Assembly (NCBI GenBank): GCA_016718845.1
Contig: JADKCK010000033.1
Coordinates: forward strand, 1-58,386
Source: Sphingobacteriales bacterium
Lineage (GTDB): Bacteria > Bacteroidota > Bacteroidia > Chitinophagales > UBA2359
Direction: 5' to 3'
DNA: 58,386 nucleotides
The translations under genes and the position numbers were made by a program. The number at the start of each line of letters is the position of its first letter. Position 1 is the stretch's first letter. Below, piece by piece: positions 19,299 through 27,466 of the stretch. A model generated the notes under the pieces. It made no database searches and was not told the DNA's origin. It saw nothing but the letters and a program-made list of their open reading frames with translations.

Positions 19299-19856
19299 TT
19301 ACTTAGTTTTGGGTTTGGCAGTAGCGCTATCGGCGGTAGCGGTTTTATTTTTTTTCAAAATCATGTCCATTACTTCCTCGGGGCTTTTGCCTAAATTGTC
19401 CAACGAAAATTTAGCATCTCGGGCTAATTGGTTTTCAGGGTATTTTTTCAAGAAAGCCTCGTATGCTTGTTTGGCTTTTTCGGTATCTTTTAGGTAGTTT
19501 TCGTAGGCAAAAGCCATTAAAAACATAGCTTGCGGTGTTTTTTCGTAGTTTGGATACTTATCTACAATAGTTTGATAAGTGGCAATGCCTTTGTCGTATT
19601 GTTGATGAAATTGGTAAATTTCGCCCATTTTAAACAAATATTCGGGTGTTTGGGCATCGTTTGGGTTTTGGTCTACATAGCTTTGGTAGGCTTGTAACAA
19701 GGTGTCGGCTTTGCCTTTGCTAGGCATACCTGTTGCCTTCGACGACTCTTGATAGGCGGCAACGGCTTTTTCGATGGCTTCGTTGGGGGTGTTGTTTTTA
19801 CAAGCCATTGTTACAGAAAGGGCGGCAAAGATGATTGCCAAAAGTGCTTTTTTCAT
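19299..19856 (-). CDS. TPR lipoprotein, YbgF/BamD-like
   Basis: 185 residues. The lipobox is in LSVTMAC, so the protein should be lipid-anchored in the envelope. It has about three tetratricopeptide-like repeats: LLQAYQSYVDQNPNDAQTPE, YQFHQQYDKGIATYQTIVDK and AKQAYEAFLKKYPENQLARD. Such proteins act as scaffolds in outer-membrane or Tol-Pal functions. A perfect promoter (TTG-N20-TAACTTTG) lies just upstream. No partner gene is adjacent. Confidence 0.8.
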   Translation of the reverse strand: MKKALLAIIFAALSVTMACKNNTPNEAIEKAVAAYQESSKATGMPSKGKADTLLQAYQSYVDQNPNDAQTPEYLFKMGEIYQFHQQYDKGIATYQTIVDKYPNYEKTPQAMFLMAFAYENYLKDTEKAKQAYEAFLKKYPENQLARDAKFSLDNLGKSPEEVMDMILKKNKTATADSATAKPKTK

Positions 19857-19887
19857 GTGTTGATTGATTGTTGTGTAATTTTAGAGG

Positions 19888-19918
19888 CAAAGTTAAGTGC
19901 TATTTGCTAAAATAACAA
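19888..19918 (-). promoter_or_regulatory. Promoter of the TPR lipoprotein gene
   Basis: On the minus strand TTG (19916-19918), a 20-bp spacer and TAACTTTG (19888-19895) match the Bacteroidota consensus; the start codon is 31 bp downstream. Confidence 0.7.
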
Positions 19919-19934
19919 GTAGGTTATTGTAAAT

Positions 19935-20444
19935 TTAGTTATTTTTTGGGGCAAACAATAGTTCTTTGTCCATTTTGCAGGTTATCCACTCGGGTTCGAG
20001 GCGTACTTGCATTTTTTCGTAGAATCGTATGGCGGGGGTGTTCCAATCCAAAACATGCCAACGTACTTGGGCGGCATTTTGGGTGCGGGCATAATCTAAT
20101 ACGGTGTTCATTAGGTGCTGCCCTATGCCATAGCGGCGGTATTTTTCTTGAACAACTACATCGTCGAGGTACACAATTTTGCCTTTCCAGGTCGAGTACA
20201 TGGGGTAAAAAAGTGCCATGCCTGCAATTTGCGGTTCGGGATTGTTGTCTAAACCGCTTATTTCGGCTACACGCAATTGGTACAAAGGGTGCGAACCTTG
20301 CCCGTCGGCAATAAACTGTTCGAGGGTTAAGGTTACTTCGTGGGCAGCTTTTTCGTAGGCTGCCAACTCGTTTACTAAGGCAAAGGCGGCGGCATAATCG
20401 GCGGGCGTTTGTGCCACCCGAACTGTAATGTGAGTAGTAGACAT
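19935..20444 (-). CDS. GNAT-family N-acetyltransferase (diamine acetyltransferase-like)
   Basis: 169 residues. The acetyl-CoA-binding signature is VVQEKYRRYGIGQHLMNTVL, followed by ARTQNAAQVRWHVLDWNTPA and IRFYEKM, the arrangement seen in spermidine/spermine acetyltransferase-like enzymes. It transfers acetyl from acetyl-CoA to an amine; the acceptor is not known. The protein is full length. Confidence 0.9.
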   Translation of the reverse strand: MSTTHITVRVAQTPADYAAAFALVNELAAYEKAAHEVTLTLEQFIADGQGSHPLYQLRVAEISGLDNNPEPQIAGMALFYPMYSTWKGKIVYLDDVVVQEKYRRYGIGQHLMNTVLDYARTQNAAQVRWHVLDWNTPAIRFYEKMQVRLEPEWITCKMDKELLFAPKNN

Positions 20445-20562
20445 ATTGTTTGTGTGTTATTAATTATTTACAGTGAATGTTTTTGGCAGGTAACTTGCAG
20501 AATGTTGCAAAATAAAACCTAGCCAACAACAAACTATTTAGGGTTTAGTTTGTTTGGCGTTC

Positions 20563-20892
20563 ATGTTTTATATCAAATTCAACGACAAGGTGTTTGTAGC
20601 TCAAAAGGGCGACAATCTTAGGCAAGTATTACTAAAAAATGGCTGTTTGATACACAACGGCAAAGCTCAATTTCTTAATTGTATGGGATTGGGTACTTGT
20701 GGTACTTGCGCCGTAGCCGTTGAAGGAGAGGTAAGCCAAGCTACCGATATAGAGGAATTTAGGTTAAGCTTTCCGCCACATAAACCCAACAGCCAATTAC
20801 GTTTGGCATGTCAGTGCAAAGTATTGGGCAACTTAACCGTTACTAAACACGGCGGTTTTTGGGGACAAAATACCGATGATATTACCGAATAG
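20563..20892 (+). CDS. 2Fe-2S ferredoxin
   Basis: I take ATG 20563; an upstream TTG adds three residues only. About 109 residues of the plant-type ferredoxin fold. Cluster ligands are seen in NCMGLGTCGTCAVAVEG (Cys-x5-Cys-x2-Cys) and the later LACQCKV. It is a small soluble electron carrier. Its redox partner is not nearby; its 3' end overlaps the convergent pnuC gene by 11 bp. Confidence 0.88.
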   Translation: MFYIKFNDKVFVAQKGDNLRQVLLKNGCLIHNGKAQFLNCMGLGTCGTCAVAVEGEVSQATDIEEFRLSFPPHKPNSQLRLACQCKVLGNLTVTKHGGFWGQNTDDITE

Positions 20893-21595
20893 CTGTAATA
20901 TTGTGGTAGTTTTTTTTCCATTTTACGTAACCTTGCCATGCCACTACGGTGTACACCACCGATAGCAGGGCAAACAAAGGCAACTGCTTATAGGTATATA
21001 AACCAATATATAGTATATCGGTAAATATCCACAAAAGCCAGTTTTGTAGTTGTTTTCGGGCGGTCATGTAGGTAGCAATTAGGCTAAGGGTTGTAGTAAA
21101 GGCATCGGCAAAGGGCACATTGCTTGGTGTGTAGGCACGCAACAGCAACCACAAAATGGCAGTTAGCAGTGCTGTAATAGCTCCGTAAATTTGCCATTGT
21201 TGGGTGCTTGTTTGGCTAATTTGCAGTATTTGTGCATTAGTACCACCATATAACCACTGTTGCCAACCATAAAAAGTTAGGGCAACGTATACTAATTGCA
21301 AACCAGCATCGGCATATAGTTGGTAGTTGTAGCAAACCAGCGCGGTAGCTAATACATTTACCAAACCGGGTAGCCAACACCATACGTTTTCGCGGGCGGC
21401 AAGCACCACATACACCACCCCCGACAACATGCCAAGCACCTCGAGTGGGTTGAGTTGTGTCAGTAAATTAATCAATAGTTGATGATGGATAGTTGAGCAA
21501 TAGAGTAATGCTTTAATAAGATAAAATACTAAATGTAAAGATAGTACACTGTGCTTACACAATTGATTATCTGACAGCAATTTGTTTGCTGCCAT
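20882..21595 (-). CDS. pnuC: Nicotinamide riboside transporter PnuC
   Basis: Inner-membrane facilitator for uptake of nicotinamide riboside, an NAD precursor. Six to seven membrane helices are visible, with family landmarks NPLEVLGMLSGVVYVVLAAR, WCWLPGLVNVLATALVCYNY and ADAGLQLVYVALTFYGWQQW. The first 40 residues (MAANKLLSDNQ on) look unlike PnuC; a TTG at 21475 giving MINLLTQLNPLEV, about 198 residues, is a likely real start. No nadR or thiamine gene is near. Confidence 0.88.
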   Translation of the reverse strand: MAANKLLSDNQLCKHSVLSLHLVFYLIKALLYCSTIHHQLLINLLTQLNPLEVLGMLSGVVYVVLAARENVWCWLPGLVNVLATALVCYNYQLYADAGLQLVYVALTFYGWQQWLYGGTNAQILQISQTSTQQWQIYGAITALLTAILWLLLRAYTPSNVPFADAFTTTLSLIATYMTARKQLQNWLLWIFTDILYIGLYTYKQLPLFALLSVVYTVVAWQGYVKWKKNYHNITAIR

Positions 21596-21637
21596 TTATG
21601 TAAAAATAGGCAAGTTTAGCGTATAGCCATGGTTATT

Positions 21638-22162
21638 TTAATAACCATGTTTTTTTAGTTCTTTATCCATCAACGATACTTGCGATTTTAGGGCTTCGGG
21701 TGTTTTTTCGGCTTTTTTGGCTTTATCCAAATACATGCGTCCGCCGCGCATGTCGCGTTTCATTAGGCGTATGTTAGCCAATTGCATGTATACCATAGCT
21801 TGTTCTTCGGCTCTTACGCCTAGGTCAAGGGCGTTTTTTAGGTGTCCTTCGGCAATTTGGTAGTTGCTTTTTTGCATATTAAGCACGCCGTTTAGCAAGT
21901 AATAATACGAGCGCTGAAACTTACCCAACCATTGTGGATTTTTTATTTCGGCAAGTAGTTTTTCGGTTTTGTCGTTGTCTTGTGCTTGCAAGCTGCGCAT
22001 GGCTAAAAACACGGTTCCGTTTTTGAAATAATCAAAAGCCAACAAACCACCAACAAGCAGCAAAATAATGCTACCTATAATATAATGTCCTTCGATGATA
22101 AACGACAACGAAATGATAAAGGTAATGATGGCTACAATAATACGAATGCGATTAGTAAGCAT
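21638..22162 (-). CDS. Membrane-anchored TPR-like protein
   Basis: 174 residues: two N-terminal membrane helices (IIVAIITFIISLSFIIEGHY and IIGSIILLLVGGLLAFDYF) and a soluble helical domain with TPR-like repeats (YYYLLNGVLNMQKSNYQIAE, then GHLKNALDLG; AMVYMQLANIRLMKRDMRGG). The domain faces the cytoplasm if the short linker is inside. Function unknown. It is a single gene between pnuC and an AAA-type protein. Confidence 0.7.
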   Translation of the reverse strand: MLTNRIRIIVAIITFIISLSFIIEGHYIIGSIILLLVGGLLAFDYFKNGTVFLAMRSLQAQDNDKTEKLLAEIKNPQWLGKFQRSYYYLLNGVLNMQKSNYQIAEGHLKNALDLGVRAEEQAMVYMQLANIRLMKRDMRGGRMYLDKAKKAEKTPEALKSQVSLMDKELKKHGY

Positions 22163-22245
22163 TTTATAAGATTTTTTACTTTAGATTTCTGAGATTTTTT
22201 GTTTAAAAAGATGATTTTTGGGGTGTGATTTTTGGGGGATTTGTA

Positions 22246-23799
22246 TTAATGATAATCCTCCATTTTCCATGCGCCAATGGCTTTTTTGCGCGAGTTAAAG
22301 TTGATACCTACTAACACAATAGGTTTATTTTCGGTGGTGTATTTGGCGGCATAATCTTTATCTTTAATTTGTTGAAGGGCTTTTTCGGCACTTTGGTTTA
22401 GTTTAAACTCGATGATGTAGATGTGGCTGGGCGTTTTTACCACTGCATCCATTCTGCCATCAGAGGTGTTAACTTCGCTGTCCATTAACAAGCCCAGATA
22501 CCTAAAATGTAGGTGAACTAAGGCATGATAAAAATCTTCTTTTTTGCCTCTAAGCAAAGGCGAAGGTACATCTTTTAATATGGCATTGATAATTTTTACT
22601 ACTTTTTCTACATCATTTTTCAAAAAAGCGGCTTTTATATTAAAAACAGGAATGGCAGTACTTGTATGACTTGTATGTAATATTTCGGCTAAAATATAAT
22701 CGGTCAGGGCTTGTTCTACTTCGCGGTTGGGATAATCGAGGGTATAAATGCCGTTCATTCTGTCGATATGTTTAACCGTTAAATAACCCGTTTGAAACAA
22801 GATAGTGCGCAAATCTAAATTTTCTAAATCATAACTATCTATCAACGAATCGCTGGCGGTAAGGTTGTTAAACAAAAAATCGTTTTGCTCGCGCATCAGT
22901 TTTAACAAAAAAGTAGGCGTACCAGTTTTAAACCAGTAGTTTTCGAAGGAGCGTTTTTGTAAAAAATTTAAGATAGAATAAGGATTATACACCGTATTGA
23001 TACCATCCCAGCTATACCCATTGTACCACAAGCGTATATGAGCCATAAATTGCTCTTTACTTAAATCCGGGAATGATTGCCAAGCATAGTCTAACCATTC
23101 GGCGAAATATTGGTTTAGTTCGTTTGGGGTGTATCCTACTAAATTTACAAATTTTTGGTCAAGTGTTAAATCGTTGAGGTGATTTAGGTTAGAAAAGATA
23201 CCTGTTTGGCTAAATTTTGATACACCAGTCATCAAAAAAAACTCAATGTAGGGGTCGGCATCTTTAATAATGCTGTAAAATTGGCGTAAAGCGGCTCGAT
23301 TTTGCTCGGCTATTGGGCGTTTTTCTTTTTCTAAAAAATCAATAATTGGTTTATCATATTCATCAATCAAAATCACCACACGACCTTTTAGGGCGGTTAA
23401 TTTTTCAATTAGTTCTTGGAACATTTGGGAGTGACTAGAACCTATTAAAACAATATTGTGTTTTTCGGCAATCTGCTGTAAAGTTAGCATCAGTGCATTT
23501 TCTACGCCCAAATGATGATAATCAATACTTGCAAACGAAAAGTGAATAACAGGATGTATTTTCTCCCAATTCCATTTATCTTCTATCCAAAGTCCGTTAA
23601 AGTATTGTTTTTCTCCTTGGTAAATAGATTTTATGGTGGATATAGTCATGGATTTACCAAAGCGGCGCGGGCGCGATAAGAAATTAACCTTAGCACCTGT
23701 AATCACACGATAGATTAATTCTGTTTTATCTACATAAATATAATCAGCGGCACTTTGTATTTCCGAAAATGTTTGGATACCAATGGGTAGTTTTTTCAT
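22246..23799 (-). CDS. AAA-ATPase-like protein with C-terminal PD-(D/E)XK domain (DUF1703 type)
   Basis: 517 residues, intact. The N-terminus PIGIQTFSEIQSAADYIYVD then DKTELIYRVI, the Walker-A-like LSRPRRFGKSMTIST (41-55) and Walker B VVILIDEYDKPI are diagnostic for the AAA-ATPase_like / PDDEXK_9 proteins that Bacteroidota encode in many copies. The C-terminus HIYIIEFKLNQSAEKALQQI carries the nuclease-fold ExK motif. Biochemical role is unknown; links to mobile elements or defence have been suggested. Here it is alone, with no transposase near. Confidence 0.9.
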   Translation of the reverse strand: MKKLPIGIQTFSEIQSAADYIYVDKTELIYRVITGAKVNFLSRPRRFGKSMTISTIKSIYQGEKQYFNGLWIEDKWNWEKIHPVIHFSFASIDYHHLGVENALMLTLQQIAEKHNIVLIGSSHSQMFQELIEKLTALKGRVVILIDEYDKPIIDFLEKEKRPIAEQNRAALRQFYSIIKDADPYIEFFLMTGVSKFSQTGIFSNLNHLNDLTLDQKFVNLVGYTPNELNQYFAEWLDYAWQSFPDLSKEQFMAHIRLWYNGYSWDGINTVYNPYSILNFLQKRSFENYWFKTGTPTFLLKLMREQNDFLFNNLTASDSLIDSYDLENLDLRTILFQTGYLTVKHIDRMNGIYTLDYPNREVEQALTDYILAEILHTSHTSTAIPVFNIKAAFLKNDVEKVVKIINAILKDVPSPLLRGKKEDFYHALVHLHFRYLGLLMDSEVNTSDGRMDAVVKTPSHIYIIEFKLNQSAEKALQQIKDKDYAAKYTTENKPIVLVGINFNSRKKAIGAWKMEDYH

Positions 23800-23936
23800 A
23801 AAATAAATTATTTTTATTGTAGAAAATCGTAGGTATTAAAATGGCATTTTAGATAATCAACTTTGTACTTATTGTTTAGTTTATTGCCACAAAGGTAGTC
23901 CTTTATTGGTATTTGGGTGTTAAAAAAGGGCAGGTT

Positions 23937-25067
23937 TTACAGTTTCTGACCTAATTTTTGCACCATTTGTTGTTTCCATGCAAAAAAACTACCATCAATA
24001 ATGCGTTTGCGTGCTTCTTGTACTAATTGCAAATAAAAGCTAATGTTGTGGATAGAGGCAATTTGTCCGCCCAACATCTCGCCCGCTACAAATAAGTGGC
24101 GCAAATAGGCTTTGGTGTGCGTGCGGCTAGTGTGGGCATTGCTGCTGGCATCAATGGGGCTAAAATCGGTTGCCCATTTTTTATTTTTTATATGGATAAT
24201 GCCATCGGCGGTAAACAACATGCCATGTCGGGCGTTGCGGGTGGGCATTACACAATCAAACATATCAATACCTAATGCAATAGACTCTAAAATATTAATG
24301 GGCGTACCTACACCCATTAGGTAGCGTGGTTTGTTTTGGGGTAAGATGTTGCACACCAAATCGGTCATTTCGTACATTTCTTCGGCGGGTTCGCCAACAG
24401 CCAAACCGCCAATGGCATTACCTTCGCGCCCAAGTTGGCTAATATACTCTGCCGATTGGGTGCGAAGGTCTTTATAAACACTACCTTGCACAATAGGAAA
24501 CAGCGTTTGGCTATAGCCATACAAGCCTTCGGTGGCATCAAAACGGGCAATGCAGCGGTCGAGCCAACGGTGGGTAAGTTGCAACGAGCGTTGGGCATAG
24601 CGATAATCGCAGGGGTAGGGCGTACATTCGTCGAAAGCCATTATTATATCGGCACCAATGCGGCGTTGAATGTCCATTACGTTTTCGGGGGTAAACAGGT
24701 GCCGCGAGCCATCTATGTGCGACTGAAACTTGACTCCTTCTTCGGTAATTTTGCGCATTTTAGCCAGCGAGTACACTTGGTATCCGCCGCTATCGGTTAA
24801 AATGGGGTGTTGCCAGTTCATAAATTGGTGCAAACCACCTGCTGCAAATAGCACATCGGTGGTGGGGCGTAGGTATAGATGATAGGTGTTACCCAAAATA
24901 ATTTGTGCCCGTACTTCGGTTTCTAACTCGCGCTGATGCACTGTTTTTACGGTACCTACAGTGCCAACGGGCATAAATATAGGCGTTTGGATAGTGCCGT
25001 GGTCGGTGGTGATAGTGCCTGCGCGGGCGGCGCAATCGGTGGCTGTTTTATGAAGAGTAAATTGCAT
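23937..25067 (-). CDS. tgt: tRNA-guanine transglycosylase (queuine tRNA-ribosyltransferase)
   Basis: Exchanges G34 for preQ1 in tRNAs with GUN anticodons. 376 residues, normal. Seen: active-site Asp in ILTDSGGYQV (D92), GGLAVGE (220-226), and the nucleophile motif DMFDCVMPTRNARHG (268-282). The usual zinc-binding Cys-x-Cys-x2-Cys is absent: residues 306-316 read DASSNAHTSRT, though the later His (SIHN, 340) remains. I recall the same loss in other Bacteroidota, so the enzyme is probably active. A TACCTTTG box (25098-25105, minus) precedes it. Confidence 0.95.
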   Translation of the reverse strand: MQFTLHKTATDCAARAGTITTDHGTIQTPIFMPVGTVGTVKTVHQRELETEVRAQIILGNTYHLYLRPTTDVLFAAGGLHQFMNWQHPILTDSGGYQVYSLAKMRKITEEGVKFQSHIDGSRHLFTPENVMDIQRRIGADIIMAFDECTPYPCDYRYAQRSLQLTHRWLDRCIARFDATEGLYGYSQTLFPIVQGSVYKDLRTQSAEYISQLGREGNAIGGLAVGEPAEEMYEMTDLVCNILPQNKPRYLMGVGTPINILESIALGIDMFDCVMPTRNARHGMLFTADGIIHIKNKKWATDFSPIDASSNAHTSRTHTKAYLRHLFVAGEMLGGQIASIHNISFYLQLVQEARKRIIDGSFFAWKQQMVQKLGQKL

Positions 25068-25136
25068 GAAAAGATAGACTGAAATTATTTAGGGGTGCAA
25101 AGGTATGCTTAATTTGTTTGTTTAGGCGGTCTTGGG

Positions 25137-25703
25137 TTAACTTTTCTTCACCTTATCTTTATTATTATCCACAAAGCTTTTCCAGTCTTTAAATTTTTCG
25201 GTGGCTTTTCCGGTGGCGTTTAGCAGTGCTTTTGTTTGCAGATGATGGCAAACGGCAGCAGCAAGGGCATCGGTGGCATCTAAAAACGAGGGCATTATGT
25301 CCATAGATAACATATTTTGGAGCATGGCAGCTACTTGTTCTTTACTGGCATTGCCATTACCAGTTATAGATTGCTTAATTTTGCGCGGCTGATACTCCTC
25401 GACACTTAGCCCATTAACCATAGCAGCAGCAATAGCTACGCCTTGGGCGCGCCCAAGTTTTAACATTGATTGCACATTTTGAGCATAAAAAGGTGCTTCA
25501 ATAGCCATCTCTTTGGGTTGATAGGCAACGATGAGCGCCGAAACTTTTTCAAAAATTTTTTGTAATTTCTCGTAATGATCACTATATTTGTGCAGTCTTA
25601 CCACACCTACCGTTTCGATGGTAATTTTTTGGTTAGCCACCTCAATAATGGCATAGCCCATAACGGTGGTGCCAGGGTCAATGCCAATAATTTTGCGTGT
25701 CAT
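25137..25703 (-). CDS. ruvC: Holliday junction resolvase RuvC
   Basis: 188 residues. The endonuclease that cuts Holliday junctions with RuvAB. All four acidic residues are visible: D9 in IGIDPGTTVMGYA, E69 in AIEAPFYAQNV, D142 and D145 in FLDATDALAAAVCHH. The last 20 residues are a charged extension. It is followed by tgt 69 bp away; ruvB is 11 kb to the right, so the ruv genes are scattered. Confidence 0.96.
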   Translation of the reverse strand: MTRKIIGIDPGTTVMGYAIIEVANQKITIETVGVVRLHKYSDHYEKLQKIFEKVSALIVAYQPKEMAIEAPFYAQNVQSMLKLGRAQGVAIAAAMVNGLSVEEYQPRKIKQSITGNGNASKEQVAAMLQNMLSMDIMPSFLDATDALAAAVCHHLQTKALLNATGKATEKFKDWKSFVDNNKDKVKKS

Positions 25704-25787
25704 AAATGTGTGCTAAGTAAATTGATAAATGAAGTAAAATAGCAAAACCAAAGTGTTATTGTTTATGTTTTGCCAACTAAACAGCCA

Positions 25788-25819
25788 CAAAGATACTGCT
25801 TTTTTCGCTCAATTTACAA
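25788..25819 (-). promoter_or_regulatory. Promoter of ruvC
   Basis: On the minus strand TTG (25817-25819), a 21-bp spacer and TATCTTTG (25788-25795) lie 85 bp before the start codon. Confidence 0.6.
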
Positions 25820-25853
25820 TAAATAATTTATCGTATATTTTTTAATTTTTATT

Positions 25854-26861
25854 TTGAAGCAAATTTTCTTATCCATAAATCAAAGCTACCTCAACAAACC
25901 TGTTTTACCTAAATTTATTGTTTATTTATTTAAATTAGTTTTGGGTGCTGTATTGCTTTATTTTTTGTTGCGTCAGTTGGGCGGTTATGCTCATTTGTTT
26001 GCCGACCTACAACATATTGCCGCCCAATGGAGCTTTACAAATTGGGCAATGTTGGCAAGTATTTTTGTGTTAAGCGGCTTTAATTGGGCAACCGAAGCCT
26101 ACAAATGGCAATTGTTGATGCAAAAAGTGCTGCCCATTAGCTATCGTTTGGCTATACGGTCGGTGTTGGTAGGCACAAGTTTGGCAATTGTTACGCCCAA
26201 CCGCCTTGGCGAGTATGGTGGCAGAGTAGCTCTGTTGCCCTCGCATAGGTGGCAAGCAATGGCAGTTACTTTTAGGGCTAATTTTAGCCAACTAATTATT
26301 AATTTGGTAGTCGGAGCAGTGGCATTTGGTACTTATTGTGCTTGGTTTATGTCGTTGCAAATTACCCCCATACCCTATTTTTTACTTTGGATGTGTATTG
26401 GTATTACAACCCTTGCATTGCTATTTTTTTATTACAAAACACCCCTAGTAAGCCATTATCTGCAACGCTTTACCTACCTACAACAATGGCAAACCCAATA
26501 CAGTAACATGCAAAAGTACAACTTTGTTGAGCTAAACAAGGCTTTGGCATTGTCTTTTTTGCGTTGGGCAATATTTACCCTACAATATACCTTGCTGCTT
26601 TGGGTATTTGGATTACAAGTATCGTATCTATCTTTAATAATTACTATTGGCAGCATTTATTTTGTGCAAACCTTATTGCCTGCCATCACCTTTATCGAAA
26701 TTGGCGTGCGAGGCAACACCGCTTTGTTCTTTTTGGGCGCACTAAGCACCCAAAAAACAGCTATTTTGTTGGCATCGTTTGGCTTGTGGGGTATCAACTT
26801 GCTAATACCCGCTTTGCTAGGAACCCTAATAATGACGCTAAATAAAGAAAATGATTTATAG
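25854..26861 (+). CDS. Flippase-like integral membrane protein (LPG synthase TM / UPF0104 family)
   Basis: 335 residues with about eight membrane helices. The landmarks RSVLVGTSLAIVTPNRLGEY, then GEYGGRVALLP, and the C-terminal FIEIGVRGNTALFFLG fit the lysylphosphatidylglycerol synthase-TM superfamily, whose members lack the soluble synthase domain and are proposed lipid flippases. The best start is TTG 25854 (LKQIFLSINQSYLNK); no ATG exists near the conserved beginning. The bidirectional spacer with ruvC is about 150 bp. Confidence 0.82.
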   Translation: MKQIFLSINQSYLNKPVLPKFIVYLFKLVLGAVLLYFLLRQLGGYAHLFADLQHIAAQWSFTNWAMLASIFVLSGFNWATEAYKWQLLMQKVLPISYRLAIRSVLVGTSLAIVTPNRLGEYGGRVALLPSHRWQAMAVTFRANFSQLIINLVVGAVAFGTYCAWFMSLQITPIPYFLLWMCIGITTLALLFFYYKTPLVSHYLQRFTYLQQWQTQYSNMQKYNFVELNKALALSFLRWAIFTLQYTLLLWVFGLQVSYLSLIITIGSIYFVQTLLPAITFIEIGVRGNTALFFLGALSTQKTAILLASFGLWGINLLIPALLGTLIMTLNKENDL

Positions 26862-26924
26862 AAAAAATTATATGTAATTTACCATAATTTATCTGAAACA
26901 ACAACTTTAATTAGTTAGTCATTA

Positions 26925-27075
26925 TTGCAAAGCCTGCGCCCGCCCCGCTTGACGCGGTAAATGTCTTTTTGGGGGGTGATGCTTGGCTTACCCTAAAAGC
27001 ACAGTCTATGGCACCCCCAGAATAAATGTAAGCGCAGCACCAACTTTTAATAACTATCTGATATTACGCAGACTA
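26925..27075 (-). repeat. MITE-like dispersed element, copy 3 (degenerate ends)
   Basis: On the minus strand it reads CTGCGCTTAC, then GGGGGTGCC...GCATCACCCCCC, then CCGCGTCAAGCGGGGC and GGGCGCAG, as in copy 1. The terminal repeats are not clear. Confidence 0.7.
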
Positions 27076-27203
27076 TTCCAATAACAAGGTCTTTTGCATT
27101 TTTATACCCAGTTTTGCAGATGATTTCTTCTTGACCGGCATTATAGGAATTGGCGTTAAGAAATAGGCATAAATGGAGCGGTTAAAAAAAAATACTGTTT
27201 GAG

Positions 27204-27256
27204 ACACGCCACACCGAACTTTGAAATAAAGCCGACAATCAAAGTGTTTGGCGTGT
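27204..27256. repeat. Two-part inverted repeat (GACACGCCA / TGGCGTGTC)
   Basis: A perfect 9-bp outer stem encloses a second perfect stem ACTTTGA / TCAAAGT with a 14-nt loop. No T-run follows. It may be a structured RNA or a small mobile repeat. Confidence 0.6.
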
Positions 27257-27323
27257 CGAGTTTATTTTTTTCAGCGTAATGTTGCCTATTTTAGCCAATT
27301 ACTATACAGCCTTGACTTTTTTG

Positions 27324-27353
27324 GTTACTTTTTTTGTCAAGAAAAAAAGTAAC
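27324..27353. repeat. 12-bp hairpin GTTACTTTTTTT / AAAAAAAGTAAC
   Basis: Perfect stem with loop GTCAAG. A related sequence (CCAAGAAAAAAAGTAAAAG) occurs at about 49303. The same type of repeat is frequent between Bacteroidota genes. Confidence 0.65.
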
Positions 27354-27466
27354 AAACTTTTAACGAGCCGAAAGTAGTAGCAAAGTAATCAAAAATTACC
27401 CCCAAAGCTCCTTATCCAACAACAAAAAAAATACATCAACAAAAAACAAAAAACAATCTATTAATC

